Origin: Novosphingobium kaempferiae
Lineage (GTDB): Bacteria; Pseudomonadota; Alphaproteobacteria; Sphingomonadales; Sphingomonadaceae
Length of the DNA stretch: 64,000 nt
Assembly (NCBI RefSeq): GCF_021227995.1
Contig: NZ_CP089301.1
Span: forward strand, 1,550,001-1,614,000
Reading direction: 5' to 3'
This document shows positions 26,911-38,899 of the stretch, one piece after another (position 1 is the stretch's first letter; every line of letters begins with the position of its first letter). The notes under the pieces were generated by a model that was not told the DNA's origin, made no database searches, and was given only the letters and a program-made list of their open reading frames with translations. The position numbers and the translations under genes are program-made.

Positions 26911-28539
26911 TTGTTCAGGGCGCAGCAGCGTGACCGAGAGGATCGGGCAGAAGTCGAGGACGCCCAGCGGGCGGTCCCGGCGGATTCCGCGTCCCCGCAT
27001 CGCTCCCCTCGCCCGAACGACGAACCCGTCATTCTCGCCTTCCCGACCGTTCCTGCCGAGGATGAGACCGCCCTTCCCCGGCCCGGCCTGCGTGAGAGAA
27101 TCGAAAGCTGGTGCGCGCGCGTCGACCTTGCGCCCGATCTTGCCAGCGACATCGGTAGCAGGACATGGCTGCGCGGGCTGGCGACGATGCTGGGCCTCAG
27201 CGGTGCGGCACTGGCGCTGCTTCCCGGATTCACGGCGGTAGAGGCCGCCACGACGATGCCGCTCGACGTCCATGCGCGCGACGAGTTCCGCAGCCAGTCC
27301 ATCGCCCCGCTCGCGCTCGGCGCCGACACCGGCCGCCACATGGGCGCGACGCCACTGGTCAGCCCGCTGACCGGCGTGCCCGAGCGCCCGACCATCCAGC
27401 TCGTTTCCACTTTGGGACAGGGCGACGACCTTGCCCGCATGCTCACCCGCGCGGGGCTTGCCCCCGGCGACGTGGCGCAAGTGACGCAACTGGTCGGGCA
27501 GGTGGTTCCCGCCGGAGAGATCGGCCCCGGCACCCAGTTCGACATAACGCTTGGCCGCCGCGCCGCAGAAGGGGCGCCGCGCGGGCTCGATTCGCTGGCG
27601 TTCCGCGCTCGCTTCGACCTCGACCTTTCTATCGAACGCGGTGCAGGCGGGCTCATGGCCGTCCGCCACCCGATCCGCGTCGACGAGACTCCGCTGCGCA
27701 TTCGCGGCACCGTGGGCTCCAGCCTCTATCGCTCGGCGCGCAATGCGGGGGCTCCGGTGGGGGCGATCCAGTCGTACCTGCGCGCGGTCGACAAGTATCT
27801 CAGCCTTGATGGCGACCTGCGCTCGGGCGACCAGTTCGACATGATCCTGAGCTACAAGCGCTCCGCCAAGGGTGAGCGTGAAGTCGGCGATCTGCTCTAT
27901 GCGGGCGTCGAGCGCGGCGGCAAATCGAAGCTGCAACTGCTGCGCTGGGGCAAGGACGGCGACATGTTCGCCGCCACCGCCGTCGGCCAGCCGCGCAGCG
28001 TGCCGATCGGCCAGCCGGTGGCGGGGCACATTACCTCCAACTACGGCGCGCGCCGCCATCCGATCCTGGGCTATGTGCGCATGCACGCGGGCATCGACTA
28101 CGGCGCGCGCTACGGCTCGCCGATCTATGCGGTGGCCGACGGCGTCGTGACGTTCGCCGGGCGGCACGGCGGGCACGGCAACTACGTGCGGCTCCAGCAT
28201 GCGGGCGGGCTGGGCACTGGCTACGGCCACATGAGCCGCATCGCGGTCGGCAACGGCACGCGGGTGCGGGCCGGGCAGGTGATCGGCTATGTCGGCTCCA
28301 CCGGGCTTTCCACCGGGCCGCATCTCCATTTCGAAGCCTATCGCGGCGGGCGCACCATCAACCCCGCAGGCATCGCCGTGGTGCAGAGCCCGCAGATCGA
28401 CGGGCGCGAGCGCGATGCCTTCAAGGCGCGGCTCAATGCGCTGCTGGGCGTGACCCCCGGCGCGGCGCTGTCCTCCATCGAACCGGCGCCGAGCGATGTG
28501 GCCGAACCGCAGCGCGAGATCGACAAGCTGGCGCGATAA
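26911..28539 (+). CDS. M23-family peptidoglycan metallopeptidase
   Basis: 542-residue protein with a hydrophobic segment at about 90-110 (TMLGLSGAALALLPGFTAVEA) after an unusually long, charged N-terminal part. Residues 150-340 look like the OapA/LysM-like and linker regions of DD-endopeptidases. The catalytic LytM domain is at about 385-490, with HPILGYVRMHAGIDYG, YGHMSR and GPHLHFE providing zinc ligands. It probably cleaves peptide cross-links in the periplasm. It diverges from the helicase gene and ends in a perfect hairpin. Confidence 0.9.
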   Translation: MFRAQQRDREDRAEVEDAQRAVPADSASPHRSPRPNDEPVILAFPTVPAEDETALPRPGLRERIESWCARVDLAPDLASDIGSRTWLRGLATMLGLSGAALALLPGFTAVEAATTMPLDVHARDEFRSQSIAPLALGADTGRHMGATPLVSPLTGVPERPTIQLVSTLGQGDDLARMLTRAGLAPGDVAQVTQLVGQVVPAGEIGPGTQFDITLGRRAAEGAPRGLDSLAFRARFDLDLSIERGAGGLMAVRHPIRVDETPLRIRGTVGSSLYRSARNAGAPVGAIQSYLRAVDKYLSLDGDLRSGDQFDMILSYKRSAKGEREVGDLLYAGVERGGKSKLQLLRWGKDGDMFAATAVGQPRSVPIGQPVAGHITSNYGARRHPILGYVRMHAGIDYGARYGSPIYAVADGVVTFAGRHGGHGNYVRLQHAGGLGTGYGHMSRIAVGNGTRVRAGQVIGYVGSTGLSTGPHLHFEAYRGGRTINPAGIAVVQSPQIDGRERDAFKARLNALLGVTPGAALSSIEPAPSDVAEPQREIDKLAR

Positions 28540-28544
28540 CTGAG

Positions 28545-28573
28545 TTCCTCCCCGAGACAAGCTCGGGGAGGAA
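28545..28573 (+). terminator. Terminator hairpin after M23 peptidase gene
   Basis: TTCCTCCCCGAG (28545-28556) pairs perfectly with CTCGGGGAGGAA (28562-28573) over a 5-nt loop, starting 5 bp after the stop. Confidence 0.8.
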
Positions 28574-28643
28574 TTACGCAACCGTCCCGTCATCCTTCGC
28601 AACCCTCGGCCAATTGCCCCCACCGCCGTTTTCCGGCAGGTAG

Positions 28644-30207
<1,564 letters not shown>

Positions 30208-30232
30208 GAGATCCTATGCTCAAACTCCAACC

Positions 30233-30311
30233 TTCGTCATTGCGAGCGCAGCGAAGCAATCCATGGTCGGCCCGCTCCGCTGGATTGCTTCGCTGCGCTC
30301 GCAATGACGAA
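30233..30311. repeat. REP-like long inverted repeat, copy 3
   Basis: 31-bp perfect arms (30233-30263 and 30281-30311) around a 17-nt loop. The arm core is identical to copy 2. It lies between the acetyltransferase and the fused membrane protein gene. Confidence 0.92.
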
Positions 30312-30392
30312 TGAGGGATACGGCCTCTCAGGACTATCCTTCCCGTTCCGCGCCAAGTACCTGTTCCCCACATTCAGGGGACCACTGCCCGC

Positions 30393-32624
30393 ATGACGCA
30401 ACAGACCGACGAAACCGCCACTCCCGCCAGCGCAAGGCGCGGGCTGTTCGTGGCGACGATCCTCGTCGGGAGCTTCCTGCTGTTCCTCGTCCAGCCGATG
30501 GTCGCGCGCATGGCGCTGCCGCGGCTGGGAGGCGCGCCGAACGTGTGGAACAGCGCGATGCTGGTCTATCAGGCGCTGCTGCTGGCCGGGTACGCCTACG
30601 CGCATTGGCTGGGCCGGTTCACGCTGAAGCGGCAGGCCATGGTCCATGTCGCACTGCTGCTGATAGCCGCGCTGACCCTGCCGGTCGGGCTGGCCGACCT
30701 GCCGCGCGTTTCCGGTCTGCCCGAGGCGCTGTGGGTGCCGCTGCTGCTGGCGGCGAGCATCGGGCCGGTGTTCTTTGTCGTCTCCGCGCAGGCGCCGCTC
30801 ATGCAGCGCTGGTTCGCCGCATCCCCCAGCGCCGGGGCTCCGTGGGCGCTCTATGCCGCCTCCAACCTCGGCAGCTTCGCGGGGCTGATCGCCTATCCGC
30901 TGCTGGCCGAGCCGCTGCTCAGCGTGCGGATGCAGAGCCTGGCGTGGTCCTGCGGCTTCGCGGTGCTGGTCGTGCTGGTGGCGCTGGCCGGTGCGAGCCG
31001 CCGCGATGCGCCCGCGCCGGTCGTGCAGGCCGGCAGTGCCGAGCGCATTCCCGGACGCACCATCGCCCTGTGGCTGCTGCTTTCCGCCGTGCCCTCGGGC
31101 CTGATGCTGTCGACGACGACGCACCTCACCACCGACATCTTCGCGATGCCGCTGCTCTGGGTGATCCCGCTCGGGCTCTACCTGCTGAGCTTCGTGGTCG
31201 CCTTCGCCGACCGGCGTGGACCAGCGCATCTGGTGAGCCGGATCGCGCCGGTGGTGGTGCTGTGCGCGGGCAGCTTCGCGATGCTGTCCAACGGATCGGG
31301 CACGCTCTGGATGGTCGGCGGCACCTGCCTGCTGCTGTTCTGCGTGGCGAGTTCGCTGCACGCCCGCCTTTACGACCTGCGGCCTGCCGAGGGCCAGCTG
31401 ACCCGCTTCTACCTGACGATGTCGGCGGGCGGCGCGCTGGGCGGGATGTTCACCGCGCTGATCGCGCCGCTGGTGTTCGACTGGGCCTGGGAGCACCCGC
31501 TGCTGGTCCTCGCCGCCGCGTTGCTGATGCCGCTGGAGCCTTTGCTGAACTGGCAAGACCCCGACCGCACCGATCCCGCCATGCGCCGGATCGCGCTCGT
31601 TTTGCTGCTGCTCTTCGCGCTGTTTCTCGGCTGGCAGCTGGCCGACAGCGTGCTGGACGACGATGCCGCGCTCTTCGTGATGATGCTGACGGTGTTCCTC
31701 GTCGGCACCGGGATCATGGTGATGGGCTGGCGCTGGGCCTTCGCGCTGGTCCTGCTGATCGCGATGGTCGGGCAGGGCGGCCTGTGGACCATCCGCGCCA
31801 CGCTGGAGGGGGAGCGCACGCGCAGCTACTTCGGCATCTACACCCTGCGCGACAATGCCGAGGGCACCCTGCGCACGCTCGCCCACGGGACGACGCTGCA
31901 CGGCATGCAGTCGCTAGAACCGGGGCACGCCCACGATGCGCTGACGTATTACGGCCCGACCTCCGGCGTCGCCCTCGCGCTTGCCGCCACGCCCGCCATC
32001 GAAGGTCCGCGCGCCCGTGTTGGCGTGGTGGGCCTCGGCACCGGATCGCTCGCCTGCCGTTCGCAGCCGGGACAGGCGTGGACCTTCTTCGAGATCGACC
32101 CGGTGATCCTGCGCTATTCGACCGAGCGCAAGTTCACCTTCCTCGGCGACTGCACCCCCAAGGCCCGCGTCGTCATCGGCGATGCGCGGCTGGAGCTGGC
32201 GAAGATCGCGCCGCGCAGCTTCGACGTGCTGGTGATCGACGCGTTCTCGTCCGACGCGATCCCCATGCATCTGCTGACGGCGGAAGCGATGCAGGTCTAC
32301 CGCCGCGCGCTGACCCCTCGCGGGCTGCTGATGCTGCACATCTCCAATCGCTACATCGACCTGGCGCCGGTGGTCGGCGCCAATGCGCGGGCGACCGGGC
32401 TGGCGGCGCTGTCCCGGCTCGACTTCCCGGAAGACGAGGTGCGCTACACGCCCTCGCGCTGGATCGCGCTTTCGGCGGACGCTGTCGTATTGGACAGGCT
32501 TGCGCGTTCGCAACCCGATAGCCCATGGAAGACGCTCGAAGAACGGGCGCCGGAACCGTGGACGGACGATCATGCCTCCATCCTTCCGCATGTCCGCTGG
32601 AGCAGGCTGACGGGGAATCCATGA
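30393..32624 (+). CDS. Fused membrane transporter-like/spermidine synthase-like protein
   Basis: 743-residue fusion. The N-terminal ~500 residues have at least ten hydrophobic helices (starting LFVATILVGSFLLFLVQPM). The C-terminal ~230 residues form a polyamine synthase-like methyltransferase fold, with GVVGLGTGSLA for nucleotide binding, EIDPVILRYS, and IDAFSSDAIPMHLLT. Homologues are annotated as fused MFS/spermidine synthase; substrate and transport activity are unproven. It ends overlapping the carbonic anhydrase-like gene by ATGA. Confidence 0.87.
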   Translation: MTQQTDETATPASARRGLFVATILVGSFLLFLVQPMVARMALPRLGGAPNVWNSAMLVYQALLLAGYAYAHWLGRFTLKRQAMVHVALLLIAALTLPVGLADLPRVSGLPEALWVPLLLAASIGPVFFVVSAQAPLMQRWFAASPSAGAPWALYAASNLGSFAGLIAYPLLAEPLLSVRMQSLAWSCGFAVLVVLVALAGASRRDAPAPVVQAGSAERIPGRTIALWLLLSAVPSGLMLSTTTHLTTDIFAMPLLWVIPLGLYLLSFVVAFADRRGPAHLVSRIAPVVVLCAGSFAMLSNGSGTLWMVGGTCLLLFCVASSLHARLYDLRPAEGQLTRFYLTMSAGGALGGMFTALIAPLVFDWAWEHPLLVLAAALLMPLEPLLNWQDPDRTDPAMRRIALVLLLLFALFLGWQLADSVLDDDAALFVMMLTVFLVGTGIMVMGWRWAFALVLLIAMVGQGGLWTIRATLEGERTRSYFGIYTLRDNAEGTLRTLAHGTTLHGMQSLEPGHAHDALTYYGPTSGVALALAATPAIEGPRARVGVVGLGTGSLACRSQPGQAWTFFEIDPVILRYSTERKFTFLGDCTPKARVVIGDARLELAKIAPRSFDVLVIDAFSSDAIPMHLLTAEAMQVYRRALTPRGLLMLHISNRYIDLAPVVGANARATGLAALSRLDFPEDEVRYTPSRWIALSADAVVLDRLARSQPDSPWKTLEERAPEPWTDDHASILPHVRWSRLTGNP

Positions 32625-33181
32625 CAGAGCGCCACGACATCACCATCGCGTCGATCCACGGCAAGACGCCGCGCATCCATTCCAGCGCCTTCATCGCGCC
32701 TGGCTGCCGCATCATCGGCGACGTCGAGATCGGGCCGGATGCCAGCATCTGGTACAACTGCGTGATTCGCGCCGACGTCAACCGCGTGGTCATCGGCGCG
32801 CGCAGCAACATCCAGGACGGCACCGTCGTCCACTGCGACAGCCCCAAGCCCTCCCGCCCGGACGGCTACGCGACCATCATCGGCGAGGACGTTCTGATCG
32901 GCCACATGGCAATGATCCACGGCTGCACGCTGGAGGACCGCGCCTTCGTCGGCCTTGGCGCCATCGTCATGGACGGCTCCTATATCGAGATTGACGGCAT
33001 GCTGGCTGCGGGCGCGCAGCTTACGGGCAAGCGCATCGGTGCGCGCCAGCTCTGGATGGGCCGCCCGGCGAAGTACCTGCGCGACCTGACCGACGAGGCC
33101 ATCGCGGCGAACCTCGCAGGCGTCCGGGGTTACGTCGTCAATGCCGCCATGCATGCCGAGGCGCTCGGGTTGAAAGGCTGA
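32621..33181 (+). CDS. Gamma-carbonic anhydrase-like hexapeptide protein
   Basis: 186-residue left-handed beta-helix protein of the gamma-CA family. Metal-binding His are at 71 (VVHCD), 95 and 100 (IGHMAMIHGC). GARSNIQDGTVVHCD and GRPAKYLRDLT are typical. The ATG at 32621 overlaps the previous stop, and its own stop overlaps the next ATG by one base. Carbonic anhydrase activity is possible but many family members have other or no known activity. Confidence 0.88.
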   Translation: MTERHDITIASIHGKTPRIHSSAFIAPGCRIIGDVEIGPDASIWYNCVIRADVNRVVIGARSNIQDGTVVHCDSPKPSRPDGYATIIGEDVLIGHMAMIHGCTLEDRAFVGLGAIVMDGSYIEIDGMLAAGAQLTGKRIGARQLWMGRPAKYLRDLTDEAIAANLAGVRGYVVNAAMHAEALGLKG

Positions 33182-33459
33182 TGGCGCGGGTAAAGGCGGA
33201 CTTTCCCGATGCGGACATGCTGCGCGCGTTGATCGACGGTGAGGGCAGGCTGGCGCTGCGCGTCACCCCCGGCGCAAAGGTTGAAGCTTTGGAGATCGTC
33301 GGGGGCCGCCTCTGCGCGAAAGTCCGTGCCAAGCCGGAGGACGGCAAGGCCAACGAAGCCGTGCGGGAACTGCTGGCGCGGGCGCTGGGGGTGGCGGCAT
33401 CGAGCGTGGAACTGCTGCGCGGCGCAACCTCCAGAGAGAAGCAGTTCCGGGTGGGGTAG
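33181..33459 (+). CDS. DUF167/YggU family protein
   Basis: 92-residue protein of the YggU/DUF167 family, with RVTPGAKVEALEIVGGRLCAKVRAKPEDGKANEA and the C-terminal LLRGATSREKQFRV. It is translationally coupled to the gamma-CA gene. No function is established for the family. Confidence 0.88.
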   Translation: MARVKADFPDADMLRALIDGEGRLALRVTPGAKVEALEIVGGRLCAKVRAKPEDGKANEAVRELLARALGVAASSVELLRGATSREKQFRVG

Positions 33460-33507
33460 CACGGCGGTGGTTGCCCCTGCCGCGGCCTTCGCCTTTTCCG
33501 GGATGCC

Positions 33508-34377
33508 TTACTTCACCTTGTAGGCCGCATAGACCGGCGGCTGCGCGCCCGTCCCCTCGCGCGAGGAGGGCGGGAATTTCCCGGCGATATCGGTGATCCC
33601 GTATTCGCGGCCAAGCTCCGCGCCGATTACCGTGCGGCCATTGTGCCGCATCATCTGCGGGTCGCTCCACAGCGCCCAGGCGAGGTGGCCGGTATAGCCT
33701 GCCGATTCCAGCGTGCCTTCCAGATGGGCGAAGCGTTCGGGCATCTGCTCCATCATCTGCATCAGCCGCTCGGTGGTGAGCGAGCCCATCCACACCGACA
33801 CCGCCGCCACGTTCGCACCCGCATCGGCGAAGTCGGTGCCCATGTCGAAGGCCATCTTGTCCAGCCCCGCCTTGTGCGCGCCATACGCCGGGCCGAAGCA
33901 GTAGTGCATCGATCCGGGCGAGGAGGTGAACAGCACCAGTCCTTTGTCCTGCTTCGCCATGTGGCGCGCCGCGTGCCAGCTCGTCACGAAGCCGCTCCGC
34001 ACGCCGACCGAGATCATGTTGCCGATCTCCACCGGCTTTTCCCAGAACTGCCCCGGCGCGCTGAGGCTGTCGAGCACGGCGCAAGCGTTGTTGACGAGGA
34101 TGTCGATGCGGCCCTGCTCGGCGATGACCTGCGCGATGAGCGCCGCCACCTGCGCGTCGTCGCCGCTGTCGCAGGCGACCGCGATGCCGTGCCCTCCGGC
34201 TTCGGTCACTTCGCGCGCGGTGGCGTGGATGGTGCCCGGCATGGAGGCGTCGCCTTCCTTCTGCGAGCGGCCGGTGACGTAGACCGTGCAACCGTGCGAG
34301 CCGAGCGCGACGGCAATGCCGCGCCCCGCGCCGCGGCTGGCGCCGGTCACGATGGCGACGGGTGGCTGATCGGCCAT
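33508..34377 (-). CDS. Short-chain dehydrogenase/reductase
   Basis: 289-residue SDR. The NAD(P) motif is TGASRGAGRG at about residues 10-19, NNAC is near 95, and the catalytic YGAHK follows SPGSMHYCFG, placing Ser and Tyr as expected. The C-terminal 60 residues are longer than in classical SDRs. The ATG at 34377 gives MADQPPVAIVTGAS; the frame is open upstream only because it reads through REP copy 4. The substrate is unknown. It converges on the DUF167 gene. Confidence 0.87.
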   Translation of the reverse strand: MADQPPVAIVTGASRGAGRGIAVALGSHGCTVYVTGRSQKEGDASMPGTIHATAREVTEAGGHGIAVACDSGDDAQVAALIAQVIAEQGRIDILVNNACAVLDSLSAPGQFWEKPVEIGNMISVGVRSGFVTSWHAARHMAKQDKGLVLFTSSPGSMHYCFGPAYGAHKAGLDKMAFDMGTDFADAGANVAAVSVWMGSLTTERLMQMMEQMPERFAHLEGTLESAGYTGHLAWALWSDPQMMRHNGRTVIGAELGREYGITDIAGKFPPSSREGTGAQPPVYAAYKVK

Positions 34378-34404
34378 GCAAGTTCTCCCCATTTGGCCAA
34401 TCAT

Positions 34405-34485
34405 TTCGTCATTGCGAGCGAAGCGAAGCAATCCGGAGCCTTGTGGAGCTGTCCAGGATTGCTTCGCTTCGCTCGCAATGACGAA
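34405..34485. repeat. REP-like long inverted repeat, copy 4
   Basis: 30-bp perfect arms (34405-34434 and 34456-34485) around a 21-nt loop. This copy reads GCGAGCGAAGCG where copies 2 and 3 have GCGAGCGCAGCG, and the opposite arm carries the matching change. Confidence 0.9.
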
Positions 34486-34560
34486 GATTGATGCCTTGTT
34501 CTTACCCTATGGGTAGGGCGACCCAGGTCAACGCGCCCGCCCCCATCACCGCCGCAGCGA

Positions 34561-35031
34561 TCAGCTTGAGGCGTCCTTCACCGTCTCCATCGCCACGAAC
34601 GTGGAGGTGCTGGCGACATGCGGGAGGCTGGAGATCTTCTCGCCCAGCACCACGCGGTAACGGCGGATGTCGGCGGTGCGGACCTTGAGAAGATAATCGA
34701 AGCTGCTGGCGATCATGTGGCATTCCTCCACCTCGGGAATGCGGCGCACGGCGCGGTTGAACTCGGTCAGCGCGCTCTCGCGGGTGTCGGACAGCTTGAC
34801 CTCGGCGAAGGCGACGTGATCGAGGCCGAGGCTGGCGGGATCGACCACGGCGCGAAAGCCCCGGATCACGCCGGTCTCGGTCAGCCGCCGCAGCCGCACC
34901 TGACACGGCGTCTTCGACATGCCGACCGCCTTGGCGAGATCGGTCACGGTGATCCGCCCGTCGGCCCGCAGCACGGCGATGATCTTGCGGTCGAGGTCGT
35001 CCAGATCGACCGGCTGATTGGCCTTGGCCAT
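34561..35031 (-). CDS. Lrp/AsnC-family regulator, probable PutR-like activator of putA
   Basis: 156-residue regulator. N-terminal HTH at about 12-60 (LDDLDRKIIAVLRADGRITVTDLAKAVG, then RLRRLTETGVIRGF) and a C-terminal ligand-binding RAM domain at about 70-150. It is divergent from putA, the arrangement of PutR, which activates putA in response to proline in alphaproteobacteria. The 99-bp gap holds a weak dyad (AGAATG at 35046, CATTCT at 35074). The open frame is far longer upstream but that is antisense to putA; the ATG at 35031 is the real start. Confidence 0.9.
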   Translation of the reverse strand: MAKANQPVDLDDLDRKIIAVLRADGRITVTDLAKAVGMSKTPCQVRLRRLTETGVIRGFRAVVDPASLGLDHVAFAEVKLSDTRESALTEFNRAVRRIPEVEECHMIASSFDYLLKVRTADIRRYRVVLGEKISSLPHVASTSTFVAMETVKDASS

Positions 35032-35130
35032 GCAATTCACCTTGAAGAATGCCGATAATAAGTCGGATCGGATCATTCTGTGGCTCTGAAAAGGCAGATC
35101 GACAAGCGGGAATCGGATAGCATCGCGGCC

Positions 35131-38100
35131 ATGAGCACGCCCTTCGCCCAGTTCGCCCCCGCCGTCCGTCCCATGTCGCCGCTGCGTCAGGCCATCGCCG
35201 ATGCCCGCCGCCGCGACGAGGCCGAGTGCCTTGCGCCGCTGCTCGACGCGGCGACGCTGGATGCGCAGACGGGAAGGGCCGTGCGCGAGACGGCGACCGC
35301 GCTCGTCACCACGCTGCGTGCCAACCACAAGGGCACCGGCGTCGAGGGGCTGGTGCAGGAATATGCGCTGTCCAGCCAGGAAGGCGTGGCGCTGATGTGC
35401 CTTGCCGAGGCGCTGCTGCGCATCCCCGACAACGACACCCGCGACGCGCTGATCCGCGACAAGATCGCCGATGGCGACTGGGGCGCGCATCTGGGCGGCG
35501 GCAAGTCGCTGTTCGTCAACGCGGCGACCTGGGGCCTCGTCGTAACCGGCAAGCTGGTCGGCTCGGTGGACGACAAGGGTCTTGGCGCGGCGCTCACCCG
35601 CCTTGTCGCGCGCGCCGGTGAGCCAGTGATCCGGCGCGGCGTCGACCTTGCGATGCGCATGATGGGCGAGCAGTTCGTCACCGGCGAGACCATCGACGAG
35701 GCAGTGAAGCGCGCCCGCGAACTGGAGGCGAAGGGCTTCCGCTACAGCTACGACATGCTGGGCGAGGCGGCGACGACCGCCGCCGACGCCAAGCGCTACT
35801 ACGCCGATTACGAGAACGCGATCCACGCCATCGGCAAGGCGTCTGCTGGTAAAGGTATCTACGAGGGGCCGGGCATCTCGATCAAGCTGTCCGCCCTGCA
35901 CCCGCGCTATGCCCGTGCGCAGGCGGAGCGCGTCATGGGCGAACTGCTGCCCGACGTGAAGGCCTTGGCGCTGATGGCCAAGGGCTACGACATCGGCTTC
36001 AACATCGACGCGGAGGAGGCCGATCGCCTCGAACTCTCGCTCGACCTGCTGGAAAGCCTGGCGCTCGACCCGGATCTGGCGGGCTGGAACGGCCTCGGCT
36101 TCGTGATCCAGGCTTACGGCAAGCGCTGCCCCTTCGTGATCGACTGGATCGTCGATCTTGCCCGCCGCGCCGGACGTCGGATCATGGTGCGGCTGGTCAA
36201 GGGCGCTTACTGGGATGCGGAGATCAAGCGTGCACAGGTGGACGGCCTCGCCGACTTCCCGGTCTACACGCGCAAGGTCCATACCGACGTCGCCTATGTC
36301 GCCTGCGCGAAGAAGCTGCTGGCGGCGCCGGATGCGGTGTTCCCGCAGTTCGCGACGCACAATGCGCAGTCGCTGGCGACGATCTACCAGCTTGCCGGAC
36401 CGGACTTTGCTGTCGGCCAGTACGAGTTCCAGTGCCTCCACGGCATGGGCGAGCCCCTCTATTCGCTGGTGGTGGGCAAGGACAAGCTGGACCGCCCCTG
36501 CCGCATCTATGCGCCGGTCGGCACGCACGAGACGCTGCTCGCCTATCTGGTGCGCCGCCTGCTGGAGAACGGGGCGAATTCCTCGTTCGTCAACCGCATC
36601 GCCGATCCTGCGGTGCCGGTGGAATCTATGGTCGCCGATCCGGTCGAGGTGGTGCGCGCCATGCCCAGCCCCGGCGCGCGGCATGACCTGATCGCGGCGC
36701 CCGCCGGTCTCTATCCCGACCGCCGCAACTCGGACGGCATCGACCTCACCGACGAGCCCGCGCTGGCCGCGCTCGCGCAGGCGCTGGTCGAGTCCGCGAA
36801 GGTCGCATGGCGCGCCGCGCCCGAGGGCGTGGAAGGGGAGGGCCAGCCGGTCCGCAACCCCGCCGATCATGACGACGTGGTCGGCACCGTGGTCGAACTC
36901 GCGCCCGAACATGCCGCCGCCGCCGTCGCTCGTGCCGCCGCCTCGAACTGGAGCACGGTCCCGGTCGCGGAACGCGCCGCCATGCTGGAACGCGCCGCCG
37001 ATCTGATGCAGGCGCGCATGGGTCCGCTGATGGGTCTTGCCATGCGCGAGGCGGGCAAGTCCGCCGCCAACGCCATCGCCGAGGTTCGGGAGGCGATCGA
37101 CTTCCTGCGGTATTACGCACAGCAGGCTCGGGATACCTTCGGTGTCGCTCAGGCACCGCTAGGTGCAGTTGTGTGCATCTCTCCGTGGAACTTCCCTCTG
37201 GCCATTTTCGCGGGGCAGGTGGCTGCGGCGCTGGTGGCGGGGAACCCGGTTCTGGCCAAGCCCGCCGAGGAAACCCCGCTGATCGCCGCCGAAGCGGTGC
37301 GTATCCTGCACGAAGCGGGCGTCCCCGCCGATGCGCTTCAACTGATGCCGGGAGCAGGCGAACTCGGCGCTGCGCTGGTCGCCGCGCCGCAGGTTTGCGC
37401 GGTGATGTTCACCGGCTCCACCGAAGTCGCGCGCCTCATCCAACGCCAGCTTTCGACGCGACTTTCGGCGGAAAACCGCCCGATTCCGCTGATTGCGGAG
37501 ACCGGCGGCCAGAACGCCATGATCGTCGACAGCTCCGCGCTGGCCGAGCAGGTCGTGGCCGACGTCATTGCCTCCGCCTTCGACAGCGCCGGCCAGCGCT
37601 GCTCGGCGCTGCGCGTGCTGTGCCTGCAGGAAGACGTCGCCGACCGCACGCTGACGATGCTCAAGGGCGCACTCGCGGAACTGAAAGTCGGGAATCCGGA
37701 GCGCCTCGCCATCGACATCGGCCCCGTCATCACCGCCGGGGCGCAGGCGAACATCGTGCGCCACATCGAAACGATGCGCGCCAAGGGCTGCCGCGTCGAG
37801 CAGGTCGCGCTGGGCGAGGAGACTGCGCGCGGCACTTTCGTCGCCCCCACGATCATCGAGATTGCTTCGATAGACCAGCTGGAACGCGAGGTTTTCGGCC
37901 CGGTCCTGCATGTCGTGCGCTTCCGCCGCGATGGCCTCGACGCGCTGATCGAAAGCATCAACGCCACCGGCTACGGCCTGACCTTTGGCCTGCACACCCG
38001 CCTCGACGAGACGGTGGCGCGGGTGACGGGCGCGATCCGGGCGGGCAATCTCTACGTCAACCGCAACACCATCGGCGCCATCGTCGGCGTCCAGCCATTC

Positions 38101-38730
38101 GGCGGACGCGGGCTTTCGGGCACCGGCCCGAAGGCGGGCGGGCCGCTCTATCTCGGGCGTCTGGTGCAGCAGGCTCCGGCCGTTTTGGCGGCCTCGGGCG
38201 AAGCCCCGGCACTGCTGACGAAGTTCGCCGAATGGCTGGACGGTCAGGGCGAAAGCCCGCTGGGCGCCTCTGCCCGGGAACTGGGTCGGAATTCGGCGCT
38301 CGGTATGGAAATCCTGCTCCCGGGGCCGGTGGGTGAGCGCAATGTCTATGCGCTGCATCCGCGCGGTCGAGTGCTACTGCGGCCGACGACGCATGCAGGG
38401 CTCATCGGCCAGATGGCCGCCGTTCTCGCCACCGGCAACGTCGCAACGGTGGAGGGTATGGCGCTGCCTCGCGGGCTTCCAGCGGCGATCGCGGCGCGCT
38501 TTGCGGCTGATCCGGCCGAAGTCTTCGCCGCCTGCCTGGTCGAGGGCGACGCACAGGCCGTCCGTTCCGCTTGCGACTCGGCGGCGCAGTTGTCTGGCCC
38601 GATCGTGCCGGTTTATCGCTGGGACGAGCAGGGCGCAGGGCCGAATTGCGCGCGTTTGCTGGAGGAAGTGTCGACTTCGGTCAACACGACGGCGGCGGGC
38701 GGCAATGCCAGCCTCATGATGATCGGCTGA
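35131..38730 (+). CDS. putA: Bifunctional proline dehydrogenase / glutamate-semialdehyde dehydrogenase
   Basis: 1199-residue PutA that oxidises proline to glutamate in two steps. Domains: helical arm (about 20-130), FAD-linked PRODH barrel (about 190-480, with [15 protein letters not shown] and [16 protein letters not shown]), and ALDH (about 590-1010, with [14 protein letters not shown] and catalytic Cys in [10 protein letters not shown]). A C-terminal ALDH-like domain follows to the end. The DNA-binding ribbon-helix-helix of E. coli PutA is missing, in keeping with control by the divergent Lrp protein. The ATG at 35131 is preferred over an upstream GTG (35080). Confidence 0.95.
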   Translation: MSTPFAQFAPAVRPMSPLRQAIADARRRDEAECLAPLLDAATLDAQTGRAVRETATALVTTLRANHKGTGVEGLVQEYALSSQEGVALMCLAEALLRIPDNDTRDALIRDKIADGDWGAHLGGGKSLFVNAATWGLVVTGKLVGSVDDKGLGAALTRLVARAGEPVIRRGVDLAMRMMGEQFVTGETIDEAVKRARELEAKGFRYSYDMLGEAATTAADAKRYYADYENAIHAIGKASAGKGIYEGPGISIKLSALHPRYARAQAERVMGELLPDVKALALMAKGYDIGFNIDAEEADRLELSLDLLESLALDPDLAGWNGLGFVIQAYGKRCPFVIDWIVDLARRAGRRIMVRLVKGAYWDAEIKRAQVDGLADFPVYTRKVHTDVAYVACAKKLLAAPDAVFPQFATHNAQSLATIYQLAGPDFAVGQYEFQCLHGMGEPLYSLVVGKDKLDRPCRIYAPVGTHETLLAYLVRRLLENGANSSFVNRIADPAVPVESMVADPVEVVRAMPSPGARHDLIAAPAGLYPDRRNSDGIDLTDEPALAALAQALVESAKVAWRAAPEGVEGEGQPVRNPADHDDVVGTVVELAPEHAAAAVARAAASNWSTVPVAERAAMLERAADLMQARMGPLMGLAMREAGKSAANAIAEVREAIDFLRYYAQQARDTFGVAQAPLGAVVCISPWNFPLAIFAGQVAAALVAGNPVLAKPAEETPLIAAEAVRILHEAGVPADALQLMPGAGELGAALVAAPQVCAVMFTGSTEVARLIQRQLSTRLSAENRPIPLIAETGGQNAMIVDSSALAEQVVADVIASAFDSAGQRCSALRVLCLQEDVADRTLTMLKGALAELKVGNPERLAIDIGPVITAGAQANIVRHIETMRAKGCRVEQVALGEETARGTFVAPTIIEIASIDQLEREVFGPVLHVVRFRRDGLDALIESINATGYGLTFGLHTRLDETVARVTGAIRAGNLYVNRNTIGAIVGVQPFGGRGLSGTGPKAGGPLYLGRLVQQAPAVLAASGEAPALLTKFAEWLDGQGESPLGASARELGRNSALGMEILLPGPVGERNVYALHPRGRVLLRPTTHAGLIGQMAAVLATGNVATVEGMALPRGLPAAIAARFAADPAEVFAACLVEGDAQAVRSACDSAAQLSGPIVPVYRWDEQGAGPNCARLLEEVSTSVNTTAAGGNASLMMIG

Positions 38731-38899
38731 CAAACTACCGTAATATAACGTATTCTCGTTCGCCTCGTCGTGCGCCAGCGCTCCCGCTGTCGCAAATGGG
38801 CAACAATGGGGTTGAATCTCGGAAACCTATACGAAAGTCCAAGCTTTGCGCCGTTGCGACCACACCGTGTTCCGTTAGAATGCAGGCGGGAGTAAGGAT

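Noticed and set aside
30237..31901. A 554-codon minus-strand frame opposite the fused membrane/spermidine synthase gene.
   Set aside because: Gln/His/Arg-rich sequence without domains, antisense to a protein with clear motifs.
34561..36912. A 783-codon minus-strand open frame over the 5' half of putA.
   Set aside because: Only its last 156 codons read as a protein (the Lrp regulator). The rest is antisense to putA and has the low-complexity, His/Arg-rich look of a shadow frame.
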